64,000 nucleotides of DNA. It comes from Elmis aenea. Lineage: Eukaryota > Arthropoda > Insecta > Coleoptera > Elmidae. A program made the position numbers and the translations under genes. The notes beneath the pieces were generated by a model. That model worked only from the letters and a program-made list of their open reading frames with translations. It did no database searches and was not told the DNA's origin. Where the stretch lies: NCBI GenBank assembly GCA_947652605.1, contig OX393576.1:58938966-59002965 (forward strand), written 5' to 3'. This document shows, one piece after another, positions 10,272-22,250 of this stretch (position 1 is its first letter; every line of letters starts with the position of its first letter).

Positions 10272-12512
10272 CACATATCGGACCGGCAGCAATTACCTGA
10301 AATATGTGCAAAGGACCGGTAAATTTAATGGACTTTTAGGTTGGGACCGGTGGCGTAGATTAACTTTATACCTGCCATGCATATTGGACCGGTTACGCGC
10401 GTTAATTGCGTTAAAATAATACTGTTGTCATTATTAGTTTACGTTTGGCCTGATATACATCATATTGCCAAGTTAACGTATTTTTTGCTGATATTCTTAG
10501 TTTAATTATTTAGATAAAATTCATACTTATAATTATTAAAATGACCTTACAAAATAACAGTTTTGGAGATATAAGTGATGTGTTTGCTGACAACTTATCA
10601 AATCCGCCAAGTGATTTGGACACAAACTTTGACAGTGATAGTGACAAAAGTATTGTTGAAACTAGAAAACGACCTGCAAAGAAACTTGACTCTTCCGAAA
10701 GTGAATGTAGTTCCGAAGCTAGTGATACTGAAGAGGAAGATACATGGTTAGATATAGATGAATTTCCAACAGTAGAATCTTTTGCTGGCGATTGTGGAGT
10801 AAAAATTATACCAGATAATCCAAGTAGTGTGGAAAGTATACTCAATTTGTTTATCGGAGAAGATTTTTTTGATATGTTAACATATCAGAGCAACTTATAT
10901 TACAATCAAAATAAAGATAAATTTAAAGTGTTTGCAAAAACGGCAAAATTTACAGATATTACCCCTATAGACATGAAGAAATTTTTTGGACTACTTATTC
11001 TTATGGGTCAAATTAAAAAAGACCACATTAAAGATTACTGGTCGAGGGATCTTTTAATTGAAACGCCAATTTTTTCACGCTCTATGAGCAGGAATAGATT
11101 TTCGCAAATATGGCGAGCATGGCATTTCAATGATAACACAGCACAAAGTATTGACAGCGGAAGATTAGTAAAAATACAATCAGTGTTGGAATATTTTAAA
11201 AACAAATTTACACAAGTCTATAAACCCAAACAACATATTTCTTTAGATGAGGCAATGATTCCATGGAGAGGTCGACTATCGTTTAGGACGTACAATCCCG
11301 GAAAATTTAATAAATATGGCCTGTTAGTGAGAATGCTTTCCGAAAGCGATACAGGCTATATAATAAATTTGGAAATATATTCTGGAACTGGCAAAAAATT
11401 AGAAGAAACGATATTTTCGTGTAGGAGTGTGGCATCATGTTTACCAAGACAACTATTACAATAGTGTACATATCGCAGAAGCTATGAAAAAGAAGAAAGT
11501 AAAAGTGTGTGGGACAATACGGACTAACAGAGGTTTACCAGTTGCTTTCAAAGCAAAAGGAAAATTATTAAAAAAAGGTGAATTTGCTTTCACCAGAAAA
11601 GGTGATGTATTATTACAAGCATGGAGAGATAAACGTTTAGTCAATATGATATCCACGATTCACGATTCTACAATGGTTTATGTAAGACAAAACAGAAACG
11701 GAGAAGACATCATAAAACCTAAATGTATTTTAGACTATAATAAATACATGAAGGGAGTTGACAGATCGGACCAATATCTAGCATATGGTTCAATATTGAG
11801 ACATACAAAAAAGTGGACGAAAAAAGTTGTGTTGTTTTTAATGAATTGTGCTCTAGTGAATGCATATAAGGTGTATAAAATCTTAAATCCCCAAAAATTA
11901 TTAAAATATAAATCTTTTTTAAAAGAAGTTGCAAAAATTTGGATATCTGTAAAAGTTAATTGCCAAAATTTACCTTTGGATAACACATCATCATTTATTG
12001 TTAATCCACCAAATCGTTCCGACGATTTGCGAATTCACATTTTGGAAACAATTAAAGAAAATAGCAAAAAAAAATATTCACAAAAACGATGCCTAGTTTG
12101 CAAAGCAAACAATTTAAGAAAAGACACTAGATACGTATGTGGTGGTTGTAAGGTACCTTTACACAAGGGGTTGTGTTTTTATAAATATCATTCTAAAAAA
12201 TAATAGAGTAACACTTTCCTATGTTAAATCAAAAATTATTTGTAATGTTGCATGTATATGTATAATATAATACCTAATTATTGTATATATATATGTATTT
12301 ATAATGTAATAATATAATGCCAATTATTTTCAAAATGTGTTTCTTTTGCATATATTCTAAATTTATACTTGCTAGAAATGCGGGAACCCGCTAGGTCAGA
12401 TAGTAACTACCCGGTCCTCAGGTACAAGATTAAGTGGCGTTAATTAACGTGAGTGGTCCATTGTGCATGGCCCAGAGAAACGTAGATTAACGGTGCCGGT
12501 CCGATATGTGTT
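10272..12512 (+). mobile_element. piggyBac element, near full length
   Basis: The element lies between TTAA at 10268-10271 and TTAA at 12513-12516. The left end is CACATATCGGACCGGC; the right end carries the same 16 bp inverted, separated from TTAA by two extra T. The left subterminal region has four copies of GGACCGG and the right one has related GGTCC copies, likely transposase binding sites. At 2.24 kb it is about the size expected for a full piggyBac, and it holds one transposase gene. It inserted into a LINE: removing it with one TTAA restores the LINE reading frame. Confidence 0.95.
10541..12203 (+). pseudogene. piggyBac transposase, one frameshift
   Basis: DDD-type DNA transposase that cuts and pastes at TTAA. 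The first segment (10541-11464) starts with an acidic, serine-rich N-terminus of about 75 residues, as in piggyBac proteins, then the DDE_Tnp_1_7 core with the first catalytic aspartate in SLDEAMIPWRGR (residue 236). The second segment (open from 11427 to 12203, another frame) carries the second aspartate in VYQDNYYNS, the third in YMKGVDRSDQ (residue 112 of that segment), and a C-terminal cysteine-rich domain with C222, C225, C238, C241, H246, C250 and H255. Together they would be about 550 residues, near the family length. The frame is lost around 11410-11430, where a short deletion between the IFS and WHHVYQDN parts is likely. All three catalytic residues and the zinc-binding tail survive, so the copy is fairly young. 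Confidence 0.95.
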
Positions 12513-12516
12513 TTAA

Positions 12517-14290
12517 CACCCAATTATCAGCCCCATTTGTTAATATTGGTATGTAAATTGTATTGTATACTGTTATTTTTGTTTCTCTTGATATCTCTTT
12601 TTTAATCAGAAATTTTTTGTATATCGCATTGTATGTCCTTGTTGCTGTTTCTATTCTATCTCCTATTTCTTTTTCTTGTGTTTCTTTAATATTTATAATT
12701 ATTCCAAGATACTTAAATTCATCTACTTGCTCTAACATTTCTTCTTCATGTCTGATGTTAATTTTCTTTTCTTTATTGGAGATAGCCATTACCTTAGTTT
12801 TCTCCTTATTGACGATTAACCTGTAATCTTTCATTATATCAGCCCACACATTAATATTCTTTTCTAGTTCTTTTTCGTTCTTAGCTACCAACACCACATC
12901 ATCTGCGAATAAATAAGCTTGTACTTTGATTGTTGTAGATTGCGAAATCCTATTGTATACTTTGTCGTTGGATTCCAGTTTTGTTGTATAACTTCATCAA
13001 TGAGACTTATAAACAGTGGCGGACTCAATACTCCTCCTTGCTGTATTCCATGTTTATTTGCGAAATGTCACGAGGTTTGGTTACATGTTCGAATTTTATT
13101 ATTTGTTGACCTATATAGACTTTTGACTGTCTCCAATATATCAGCATTTACTTCTTTATTTTTCAAGTGTTTCATATTTTCTCTCTGTTCACCATATCGA
13201 ATGCCTTCTCCATGTTTATAAATCCTAAACTCATAAACCTTTAGTGCAGTACATAATAGTGATATTCTCCGATAATTGCTGCAGTCTTTTGGGTTTCCTC
13301 TTTTGCATATAGGGTGTATAATAGACATGTTCCACTCGTTAGCTATGTTTTTTGTTCTCCAGGCCAAGTTTAGTATTTCAAGGAATTTTTTCTTTCCAGT
13401 AGATCCTAGGTATTTTAGCAGTTCGGAATCTATTTCATCTACTCCGACAGCTCTTCCAATTTTTAATTTGTCGAGTGCTTTCTGTAATTCTGTTTTTGTT
13501 ATAATTTCACTTATTTCTTGTATTGGTTTAAGTTCATATTTTCTTCATTTCTTATTCCTCTTTTTGCTCGTTTCTTTCTTTCATTGTTGAGTAATTCGTA
13601 AAAGTATTCTTCCCACCTATTCATAATATCTTTCCGTTAGTTATTAGTTGTCCGTTTTGATCCTCTATAGATTTCACTTTTGCTTCTGGTCTATTTCATA
13701 TATATTTTAAGTTTTTCCTTGCTGTTCTTTTCAAACTTCTGCCCAAATTCATTCCAAGATTTTTGTTTGGCTTCTTTTTCCAGGTTCTTATTTTTATTTC
13801 TTTGTTCTTTATATACACCGTAGTGTTGCTGGGTTTTACTCTGTTTATATATTTTCCATAGTTTTTTCTTTTGTTTTACCTCCTTATTAATATCTTCACT
13901 CCACCAGCTCGTCTTTTTTTTGGTTTTATCCTTTATTACAACACAAATTTCTGTTGCTAAATTTGTGATCATTTGTTTAAACTTTTCCCATATATGATGT
14001 ACATTTTCATTTTGCCCTGTTGTGCTAAGGCATTCTATGTTTTTATCAACTTTCTTTGAACGTTTTTTTTTTAAATTTATTATTAATTTGTAACTTCTAA
14101 TTTTACTCTTGGTTTCAATACATATAGGGTTTTCGCTTATCTCTTTGTTTTTTGGCTTGTCTGAGTTAAGCTTCTAAAAAATAGTGGTCACTGCCAATTT
14201 AGTAGCCTCTTTTAACTCTCACGTCTTTTATATCCCTGTTTTTCACGATATACGATTTAATATAAGTAGTTTTTAGTAGGCTTTTCTTTA
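12517..14290 (-). pseudogene. LINE ORF2, right piece of a LINE split by piggyBac
   Basis: Read on the minus strand from 14290 down: an endonuclease end (DVRVKRGY, then SDHYFLEA at about 14160-14230), the linker KTSWWSEDINKEVK and KSWNEFGQKFEKN (13691-13972), RT fingers SIIHPICKRGNPKDCSNYRR (about 13300), GIQQGGVLSPPLF (about 13040), the catalytic FADDVVLVAKN (FADD at 12898-12909) and DEFKYLGIIIN. It then meets the piggyBac TTAA at 12513-12516 and resumes at 10267. Several stops and frameshifts make it non-functional. The SDHYFL motif shows an APE-type endonuclease. Its 5' part beyond about 14290 is missing. Confidence 0.9.
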
Positions 14291-14342
14291 ATAGCAGTAC
14301 GTTTGAAGCACATTTAGGCTGTTTTGTGTGTTGTGTTGTATA

Positions 14343-14792
14343 CAGGGTGTCCCAGATTACATTTCCAGCATGGGGATCTCGCTTATTATAAGAGATACAG
14401 GTTTGCTTAAATCAGATGAATTATTCCTTAGTATGAGAGGAGCCACAATCAATTTATAAAAGTACAAAATTCGTCGTGCTTCAGATGTTATAGCAAAAAA
14501 TATGAAAATGTCGAATTTCTTTTTTCTTTCATAACTTTTTTGTCTTAATCGTTAGAGCAATTTTGTTTGTACTTTCCTAAGGTACTTTTTAATGGAGAAT
14601 GTAACTGTCATTTTATATTTTTTTTAACACCTATTATTTTCGAGATATATCTGAAGCACGAAAAATTTTGTACTTTTAAAAATTGATTGTGGTTCCTCTC
14701 ATACCAAGGAATAATTCATCTAATTTAAACAAACCTGTATCTCTTATAGTAAGCGAGATCCCAATGCTGGAAATGTAATCTGGGACACCCTG
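14343..14792. mobile_element. TA-flanked palindromic element, CAGGGTGTCCCAG family
   Basis: A 450-bp palindrome with ends CAGGGTGTCCCAGATTACAT and the exact complement at the right, flanked by TATA on both sides (14339-14342, 14793-14796). Near the ends it carries GGGATCTCGCTTA and the complement. It lies just upstream of the truncated LINE. A second, partial copy is nested at 49847. Confidence 0.85.
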
Positions 14793-14796
14793 TATA

Positions 14797-17150
14797 TAAA
14801 CCTTATCCAATTTCGCAAATGTATTTAGAGCGCTTCATTTTTAGTGGTATTTTTGAGTAAGGCACTTAATTAAATCAATTTCGCTGTGTTTGTAGTTATA
14901 GCAACGCAATTAATAATACAAACTAATTAATGTGCAAGCACTGGCCTGTACACTAATTACCTCATTCAATAATATTATAGTGAACACTGTTAATTGGCAA
15001 CTTGCGACCATTGAAGGGCATTAAAGTACCACTTTAACAAATTAGGTAAAGCCTTCATTAAAATTATATTAATGTCTACATGTACATTAATTGCCCTAGA
15101 AGCATTAATAATATGCAAAGATTTTATTTAAAAACGAACAAAAAGTTTACTGGCATTGCTGCAATGTTAATTTAGTTGATTTATTTAGATACGGTATTAG
15201 TGGACTTTTCATAAAACTTATTTATGGAACGCGAAAAAAAATCGTCTGGAATGTTTTTATGACGTTTTAATAAACCACGGATAAAAATTTAATATCACAA
15301 ACAGTAATAACAGGATTACCAACAATCCCTAGGCATTATGTTGCTTGTAAATTTGCGGTTAATACGAAAAGATTTAATTTCTTCGGGAAATTATTATTTA
15401 ATGTATCGTAAACATTTTTTTTTGTTCAAATACGGTTATAAAGAGCGAACTTGGTGTTCGAATAGGGAGATTTATGTTATTAGAGTAATTGATAAAGTTG
15501 CTAAATTTATGCTGATTGATAATTTTAAATTGATTTTTTTGGTGTTAAGTTTTTTGTTAATGAAAACTTTAATACTTCGTCATTTAAGCAATTTTTTATT
15601 CTTCACTTAATAGAGCTATCCATTTTTGCTAAGTCGTATAGGTTTTTGTTATTTTAATAATAACTTTTTTGTTGCTTAGGGTTGGCTACATTTGTTTTTT
15701 GATTCAAAAATGCATGAGCCAATATTCACTTTACAAAATAATACATAGCTTAAAAAAGTGTTTTTACACAATCAATTTTTTAAACGTTTCCAGTTCAAAT
15801 CATTTAGGTGTACAGTTATGAGGGCGTAATTGCGAACATCATTTTAAAATTGTAGAACGATCACACAAATTTGATCAATTGACCCGATGCAAATTTGTTC
15901 TGTCATTGTTTAAATGTCAATTAATCAACACGACGCCTACGTTCGCTTGTTTTAATTGGCCAATGTATCAAACGGAGGTTTAAATCTGCGGACCTGTAGT
16001 TCTAATTTGTTCCAATGCGCGAGGGAGGTAATATTAACACATATTTGCATTTTTATATTTAGCAGCAGGTGGGGTCGCAAAATTCTATTCAACGAGTTCG
16101 AGCTATTGATTGGCGCGAATAAGATGAACAACATTTCTCTCTTAAGCTACTGACAAAAGCAACAATATTTTTTTAAATAACAAAAATAGTCAATAATTGG
16201 TAAAGAAAAACGAGGCTTAGGGCTTTGGAATTCAATACTCGAAGCGAGTTTTACAGTCATTTTTTTGCCAAATACTATTTAATTATGTTAGAAATTTAAT
16301 ATTCGAAAGGTTTCTCCTCGTTCTTTTTAGCAGTTTGGACATTTTACGTTAAAAATAAAAGCGGTAGCTATGTTACTCTGAAAATACAATCGGTGGTATG
16401 TAATTTAATCACTTAATTTACCCAAGTCAGTGGTACTGCGATATAAAGCCAAAGATAACGAATTTTTTAATGCGGAGTAACTTGAGTTCTTAATCAAAAA
16501 ACATCGATGCGCTCAAATAAATTTAAAAATAGAAACAAATTTATTTCGTAAGGTAACTGATCCTTAGAATTCAATATCCTTAAAAATTATTCCTTGCATT
16601 TTTTTAAATATTTTCATTTTAGTTAGAGTTTGGTAACAAAACGTTATTGTTAAACGGCTGAGCTTAACCGATCTGTGTAAAAATCATGTTTTAGAATTTT
16701 AATTCACGTGTTTTGACTCGCAGGAAAAAATAATTTGAGAACATTAATTAATTATATTGTATTGTTTTATTTTCGGTTATAAATTGACTGGTGTTAATCG
16801 ACTTGGTGTACTTTAACGACATTTTGGTGTGGATTTTATCTTTCGTGTCAATTAGACACTTAGTTGCTTTTTGCCTTTTGGACAATTCTAAAAGAATAAC
16901 ACCGAACAATCGACAAACTGCGAATGACAAAGGACGCAGACAAATTCCTACTTCTAATAGTAGCAAAACGTCACCCTTTAAAGACATTTGTCTCTGTTAT
17001 CTAAAAAATTAAGCAATTTATTTAGGTATTTAAAAAAAAAAGCGTAAATTACTCGATACATTGAACCATGGGACTGTTAATAAAACACAAATATTTCAAC
17101 AGGTTGATTAAATGTATAGGTGCTTTTCTGTAGAATTTATTAAAATTGCC
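14797..17150. other. AT-rich spacer
   Basis: No gene, RNA or element recognised. Two AT-rich open stretches (15338-15610 plus strand and 15952-16153, both strands) have no recognisable motif. Confidence 0.4.
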
Positions 17151-17154
17151 TATA

Positions 17155-17850
17155 CAGGGTGGTCCACATTTAGAGCTACTATTGGGATCTCGTAAACATT
17201 AAGAGCTACAAAGAAATTTAAGTTAAACAAATTGTTCCCCATTCTGAAACCCTATCAGTGATGATTTAATGTTTTAAAAAAGTTTCACAGCACGCTAGGT
17301 AATAAACAGAACACAAAATGGATTTTTTTTTAAATCGTTAATAACCCGGTTATTTTTGGGGAAAAAGTTGTAGATTTTTGAACGCACTGTCAAATGAAAA
17401 CAGTCATTTGTTTTAATATTGTTTAAATTGTTGAATAATTTACTAACTTGCATTTTTTAAAAGTTGGTTATGACCCCATAAAAAAGCGTTTTTTCCTTTT
17501 TAATGTTTAATGTATTTATTTTGATGTTTAGGCTCAAAACAAAAATCCTCCAAAAGCTCCTATGAAGCTATAGAGTGCCATGAATTTAAACAATATTGAA
17601 ACAAAAGAATGTTTTCATTTTACTGTGCATAAACAAATCTACAACTTTTTACAAAAATATTTTTGTATCATCAAGTATAACCGAGTTATTAACGATTTAA
17701 AAAAAAGGCAATTTACATTTTTGTTTATTATCTAGCGTGCCATAGATTTTTTTTAAGCATTAAAGCGAGGGGAATAATTTGTCTAATTTAAATTTATTTG
17801 TAGCTCTTACCGTTAACGAGATCTCAATAATGGCTGGTCTACGTGGATAT
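17155..17850. mobile_element. Second copy of the 4.7-kb palindromic family
   Basis: Starts CAGGGTGGTCCACATTTAGA after TATA (17151-17154) and ends near GAGATCTCAATAATGGCTGG; the last ten or so bases of the right terminus are degraded. Body and orientation-symmetric motifs match 4671-5376. Confidence 0.75.
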
Positions 17851-18145
17851 ACAATATCATATTAATCAAAATGTCTGTTTGAAAAGAATTTAAATTTTTA
17901 CACAATCTAAGGCAAATAATATTTTATTTGTTTAGACAAAATGTTTAAGTGGACTAACATGGTCTCAATTTCGTGTAATTTTTGTGTCAAAATTGACCCC
18001 CTACTTTGTACTGTGTAACTTACAGTTAGTAGAATAAAAATATAAAAGGATATCAATGGGCAACGGCAGAATTACAATCGTTCATTTATTTGTAACTAAA
18101 GAGCATATCCGAAAAAAAAAATTTACCAAACGTATTTGGACTTAA

Positions 18146-18699
18146 GTCTGTTTTATACTGTAACATTTTTTCGTTTAAGAAAATCGTATACGACTTTCTA
18201 GTACGGTGTCAATCAGAAATTAAAAATCTTGAACGAAAAATTCATACGAAATTACTACCGCCCTAAATGCGTCCAATTTTAGCATGGGCGCACGCGTATT
18301 CTACTGTTACTGTATCTGACCGCATGTCATTTGTGGGTTAGGTTAACTGAAACAATCAAACGATGTTAAATACTACTTATTACCGTTATAATCCCACACA
18401 ATTTATTTTGTAGAAATAAATATGTAGAATGGAACAAGCGTTAAATATACGTTAAATTTGAAAATGATTCGCTTTCTGTTCTGTGATCAAATTGAACATT
18501 TGACATGGTTACTCAAGGTGCCAACAAAATATGATAAAAGTTACTAAAAAGTAACCAAAATATATTGGAGTTTTCGTACCAAAAAAATAGTACAATGTAA
18601 ATGGTTCATATTTTCAATGCTAAATTCCTGAACGAAATTTTTGTATTAAAAATCGTATACGATTTTCTTAAACGAAAAAATAGTATAGTATAAAAGACT
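18146..18699. mobile_element. TTAA-flanked foldback MITE
   Basis: Inverted repeats of about 60 bp: left GTCTGTTTTATACTGTAACA, right end complementary to GTCTTTTATACTATACTATT, both continuing into TTTCGTTTAAGAAAATCGTA. TTAA occurs at both borders (18142-18145, 18700-18703). The middle is unique, with no ORF. TTAA flanks are used by piggyBac and Kolobok among others; the ends do not match either piggyBac here. Confidence 0.65.
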
Positions 18700-18703
18700 T
18701 TAA

Positions 18704-19249
18704 ACCTAAAAAAGAACGTTCAATCGATATTCAGGATACCAAATAAATACATCTTTATATTTAAATTTAAGTTTTCTTAATTTATATTAATTTGTGATTA
18801 TTTAAATTTTGATACAATTATTATTGAATCAATAGTATTAAACCCAAAATTTTTAAAATTTTGTTTAGCATTTCCAAAAAAATCTCAACATTTATCTTGA
18901 AATTTTAAAATCTAAAGTTGTGCATGAGGGTATTCTTGCAACTAGAAACTTTTCTAATCAAGAAAAAATTATGCTTCACTAATAAAAAAAATTATAGCCA
19001 TTTTCAGTTAAACTGAAGAGGACAATAAAACATTTTTCCTTTAACAATTTTTCTTTAGAGGCAGAAGAAACACTTATTTATCGACATTGATTGGCCGGTC
19101 GTTTTTAATATCATATTAAAACTTGGGAAAGTTTTTATTTGTTAGAGGACTGTTAATTTTTTATATTACACGTCGTTAGACTGAAAAATATTAAGTCAAC
19201 TGCAGGATTTTATTTAATCTATATTGTTTTATATTGGCATCTGCTGTTT
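18704..19249. other. AT-rich spacer
   Basis: Nothing recognised. Confidence 0.4.
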
Positions 19250-19475
19250 AGATTTCGTTCTCAGAATTAGGTCGCACTTGTTACGGCAACATAAGGAACA
19301 AGCAAAAGAAAACGCGAACGACTGCTTGCGAATTGTCGTTATCAAGAAACTTAAGAACATGGAATGGTGTAAATTTGTATCTAACTTGACTGAATCTACA
19401 CCGCAATTGGATTTCAGTGTGAAACTTTTCAAAAAGTTATTAATTCGGCAACTTTTAAGAAAGTTTCCAATTTAG
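19250..19475 (+). pseudogene. Jockey-type LINE linker fragment
   Basis: Encodes HLLRQHKEQAKENAND and, further on, KKLKNMEWCKFVSNLTESTP. The spacing LKN...F..FVSNLT followed by LFKKL resembles the segment between endonuclease and RT in jockey-clade ORF2 proteins (from memory of that family). No catalytic region is present. It could belong to the same family as the RT fragment at 35850. Confidence 0.5.
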
Positions 19476-19574
19476 CGACTGCAGTATGTTGGAAATGTGT
19501 TTGAAAAAACATGCCCTAACTCACTGACAGTTTTGGCTTACAGTTGGCAAGATTTAAGTTGCTTCGAGTGGTAA

Positions 19575-19640
19575 AAGACGGGGGCGGCTCGTCCATAGGG
19601 GCTGCGGGGCGGCAGCCCCCCCAGATTTAAATAAATATAT
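19575..19640 (+). mobile_element. GC-rich transposon end
   Basis: GGCGGCTCGTCCATAGGGG followed by a CAGCCCCCC stretch is a motif I associate with hAT-like termini in animal genomes. The first bases and the partner end are not clear. The stretch on to 19839 has no gene. Confidence 0.35.
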
Positions 19641-19839
19641 GCTTGTTCTTTAAACTTGTTGTAATTTTCACTCAACACTTCAAAACCGTCATATTCGCTC
19701 GATAGTTGACATTTCGTAACAACGGCTGTGTCTTATAAAAATAATACGCGGGCTATATTTTCTGCAGCCCCAAACCGGCTAGCATAACAAATACGAGACG
19801 GCTAGCGGTCATGGAGTGGCGATGAAGTATAGTATACCC

Positions 19840-19890
19840 CAGGGCTGTAGAGTCGGAGTCGGAATCGGAGTAGGATTTTTCAGCAGGATA
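19840..19890 (+). mobile_element. Single hAT terminus, CAGGGCTGTAGAGTCGGAG
   Basis: Begins CAGGGCTGTAGAGTCGGAGT with repeated GTCGGA and ATCGGAG units. The same terminus in the same orientation recurs at 22178. No opposite end was found in the window. Confidence 0.55.
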
Positions 19891-20161
19891 ATGATCGTAC
19901 ACATATGAAATAAAAAAAGTGACAAAATGTTTTCAGGATTAAAAAGAAACTACGATCGCAATCCTCGGCCTTAAATTTCATTAACAATATTTAAGGGAAT
20001 GTAAAAAAGAACTTTACCTATAAGATCAAAAATAATAGATTTGTAACAAAATATTGAATAAATTTAATATCGTTTTTTTTAAAGTACTTGTTTAAAATAC
20101 TATTATTATACGTAATTGCTTATTTTTGCAGCTATATTCACTGTATACATTGATTCTAGAT

Positions 20162-21320
20162 CAGGGGTGGCCAACCCCGCGCCCGCGGGCGCAGGTGCGC
20201 CCGTGGGCGATTTATTTTGCGCCCGCGACACGATTCCCGGTAAATTAAAATATTTTTTAAATTTTATTTCCAATCAATTTCATGCCCCAACTTTTAAGCA
20301 GAATTTTCTTGGAATTAAATACTTATTTATTAATTGAAATTTTCAAGTAATTTTTAATTATGACATTAAATACCTTCCTATATAATAAAATACAAGTAGT
20401 TCCACAACAAAAAAATATTATTTTAGCGAATTCTATCTAATTTTAGCGCCATCTTTTATGTTTTTATTTTATTAAAACTGATCATTTTGCCATCTATGAG
20501 CCGCGTATGACACTGAGTTAGTAGTAAATAATGAGTTTAATGAAAGATTTAATAAATTTGACGACTTGGAATCGATTTTCTTTTTCTTTCAAAATCCTAT
20601 TATTAATGTTGACATTACTACTTTAAGTGAAGAAATATAGATTTTATACAACAAATTTTAAAAATTTAGGATTGGAAATTGTAGAATTACAAAATGACGT
20701 CGCTTTAAAAGTTATGAACATGGCAAGAAATTTTGGAAATTAGTTGAAGCACGTAAATATCAAATTTAAAAAAATAGTGCACTGAAGCTAAAATCTTATT
20801 TAATAAGTAAAGCCACATTTTCTTCATTGCAATTTATTAAAAATAAGTTTAGATCACGTCTTACGGATGAAAATTTGAATGACAGTTAAAGAGTAGCAGT
20901 ATCAAATTACTGTCCTGATTTTGAGAAATTATGTCAAGAAATACAGTCTCAAACTTCTCATTGACGAATAATAATTGATAAATGTCGTTCAATAAAATTA
21001 TTATTACAAATTATTATTATTATTCTGTTGTATTATGTTGTTTGAAAAATGTAGAAAAAGAGCATTTTTATAAAAAATAATGGAATTTTAACCTATAAGT
21101 AAAATCAAATAAAAAGATTCAAAATTAAAAATGACAAAAATTATAAAAACTAAATTTTTAAAAAATAATTAAAATTAAGAAATGAAAAAAAAATTCAAAT
21201 TAACTTTAACAATAACAATAAAAACAAAACATATAAGATGTCATTACATATTATTGCGCCCGCAACGTCTCTGAAAATTCTTAATTGCGCCCTTACTTCC
21301 AAAAAGGTTGGCCACCCCTG
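20162..21320 (+). mobile_element. hAT element with transposase remains
   Basis: Ends CAGGGGTGGCCAACC on both sides, with TTCTAGAT duplicated exactly (20154-20161, 21321-21328). Subterminal GCGCCCG repeats occur at both ends. 1.16 kb, internally deleted. Confidence 0.95.
20520..20965 (+). pseudogene. hAT transposase C-terminal remnant
   Basis: Decayed coding sequence within the hAT. Recognisable stretches in order are EFNERFNKFDDLESIFFFF, FWKLVEARKYQ, KSYLISKATFSSLQFIKNKF and RSRLTDENLNDS, then VAVSNYCPDFEKL. This is the C-terminal dimerisation region of hAT transposases of the type also seen in GTF2IRD2-like proteins (ESTFS..K.IKS..RSRLTDENL..). Several stops and frameshifts; the catalytic part is gone. 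Confidence 0.8.
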
Positions 21321-21328
21321 TTCTAGAT

Positions 21329-22177
21329 GAACTGTGAAAATATTTTAAAGGACTAATGAAAAATTTTTTTAATGTGTTCAATTTTATTAACATTACCAAA
21401 ATTCAGTACTTTAATTATTGTTACTAAATCAAAAAATTCGTCGCAAAAAATGCATTGACTATTATGCGTAAAGCGCGTATTTTATTGTTGTATTTTTATT
21501 TTGCATATTCTTCCTTTCAGTGTTTTTTAAATCCAATTTTACTGCATGAAATACTTGCACGTTTCTGACTTTTATAGATACAGTAAATCACAATCCGTGG
21601 ACGCATTTCCAACAGCTGTGCCGAGCCTTATGGAATGAAGGCGGTGATTTTAGGGTTAATTTTTATAAATATTGTTTCATAATCTAGCTACGGCCTAAAA
21701 AAATCCGTTTAATAAATTATAAGAACATTGTTACGCATTTTAATTCCGCCTATCGCAATTTATTTGAATTAATATGGAAAGTTTGAATTATTAATCTTTT
21801 CTGTACAAAATTTTGTTCAGCTCCAATATTATGTTGCGGTTATTAAATATCACAACAGTCTGTGAGTGTATTAAGCATTATTTAAAGTAGCAATTATTAA
21901 TGATGGTTTTTTAGTAGTATTTATCGGTTTTCTGGAAATATTAGCCATGCTGCGTTGCTCAAATATAGTACGAAAACCTGGTCTACCAAATTATCCGCAG
22001 GTGGTATAGCTATTTATTTATTTTTCATGATTCTTTTTGTTTTAAGATGCTTGACACAATAGGATTAGTAACCATTTCTTTTGATATCAGTTTTGAAAAA
22101 CTTATCTCTTGTAATTAGGTAACTTTTATTATGCACATTATTGCAACTTTTATTGGGATAAAACACGATTGGGTATA
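21329..22177. other. AT-rich spacer
   Basis: No gene recognised. An open stretch near 21590-21660 (VNHNPWTHFQQLCRALWNE) follows a TTTTATAG acceptor-like site but has no match I know. Confidence 0.35.
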
Positions 22178-22250
22178 CAGGGCTGTGGAGTCGGTAAAAA
22201 AAAATGTACTCCGACTCCTGATAATTTTAGTAGTTCAACTCCGACTCCGA
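22178..22250 (+). mobile_element. Single hAT terminus, CAGGGCTGTGGAGTCGG
   Basis: CAGGGCTGTGGAGTCGG then CTCCGACTCC units in mirrored orientation. Same family and same orientation as 19840; the opposite end is not present. Confidence 0.5.

Noticed and set aside
9870..10419. Plus-strand ORFs of 76 and 111 codons
   Set aside because: Antisense of the LINE and, in the second case, running into piggyBac terminal sequence.
15338..15610. 90-codon ORF
   Set aside because: Composition is that of AT-rich random sequence and no motif is seen.
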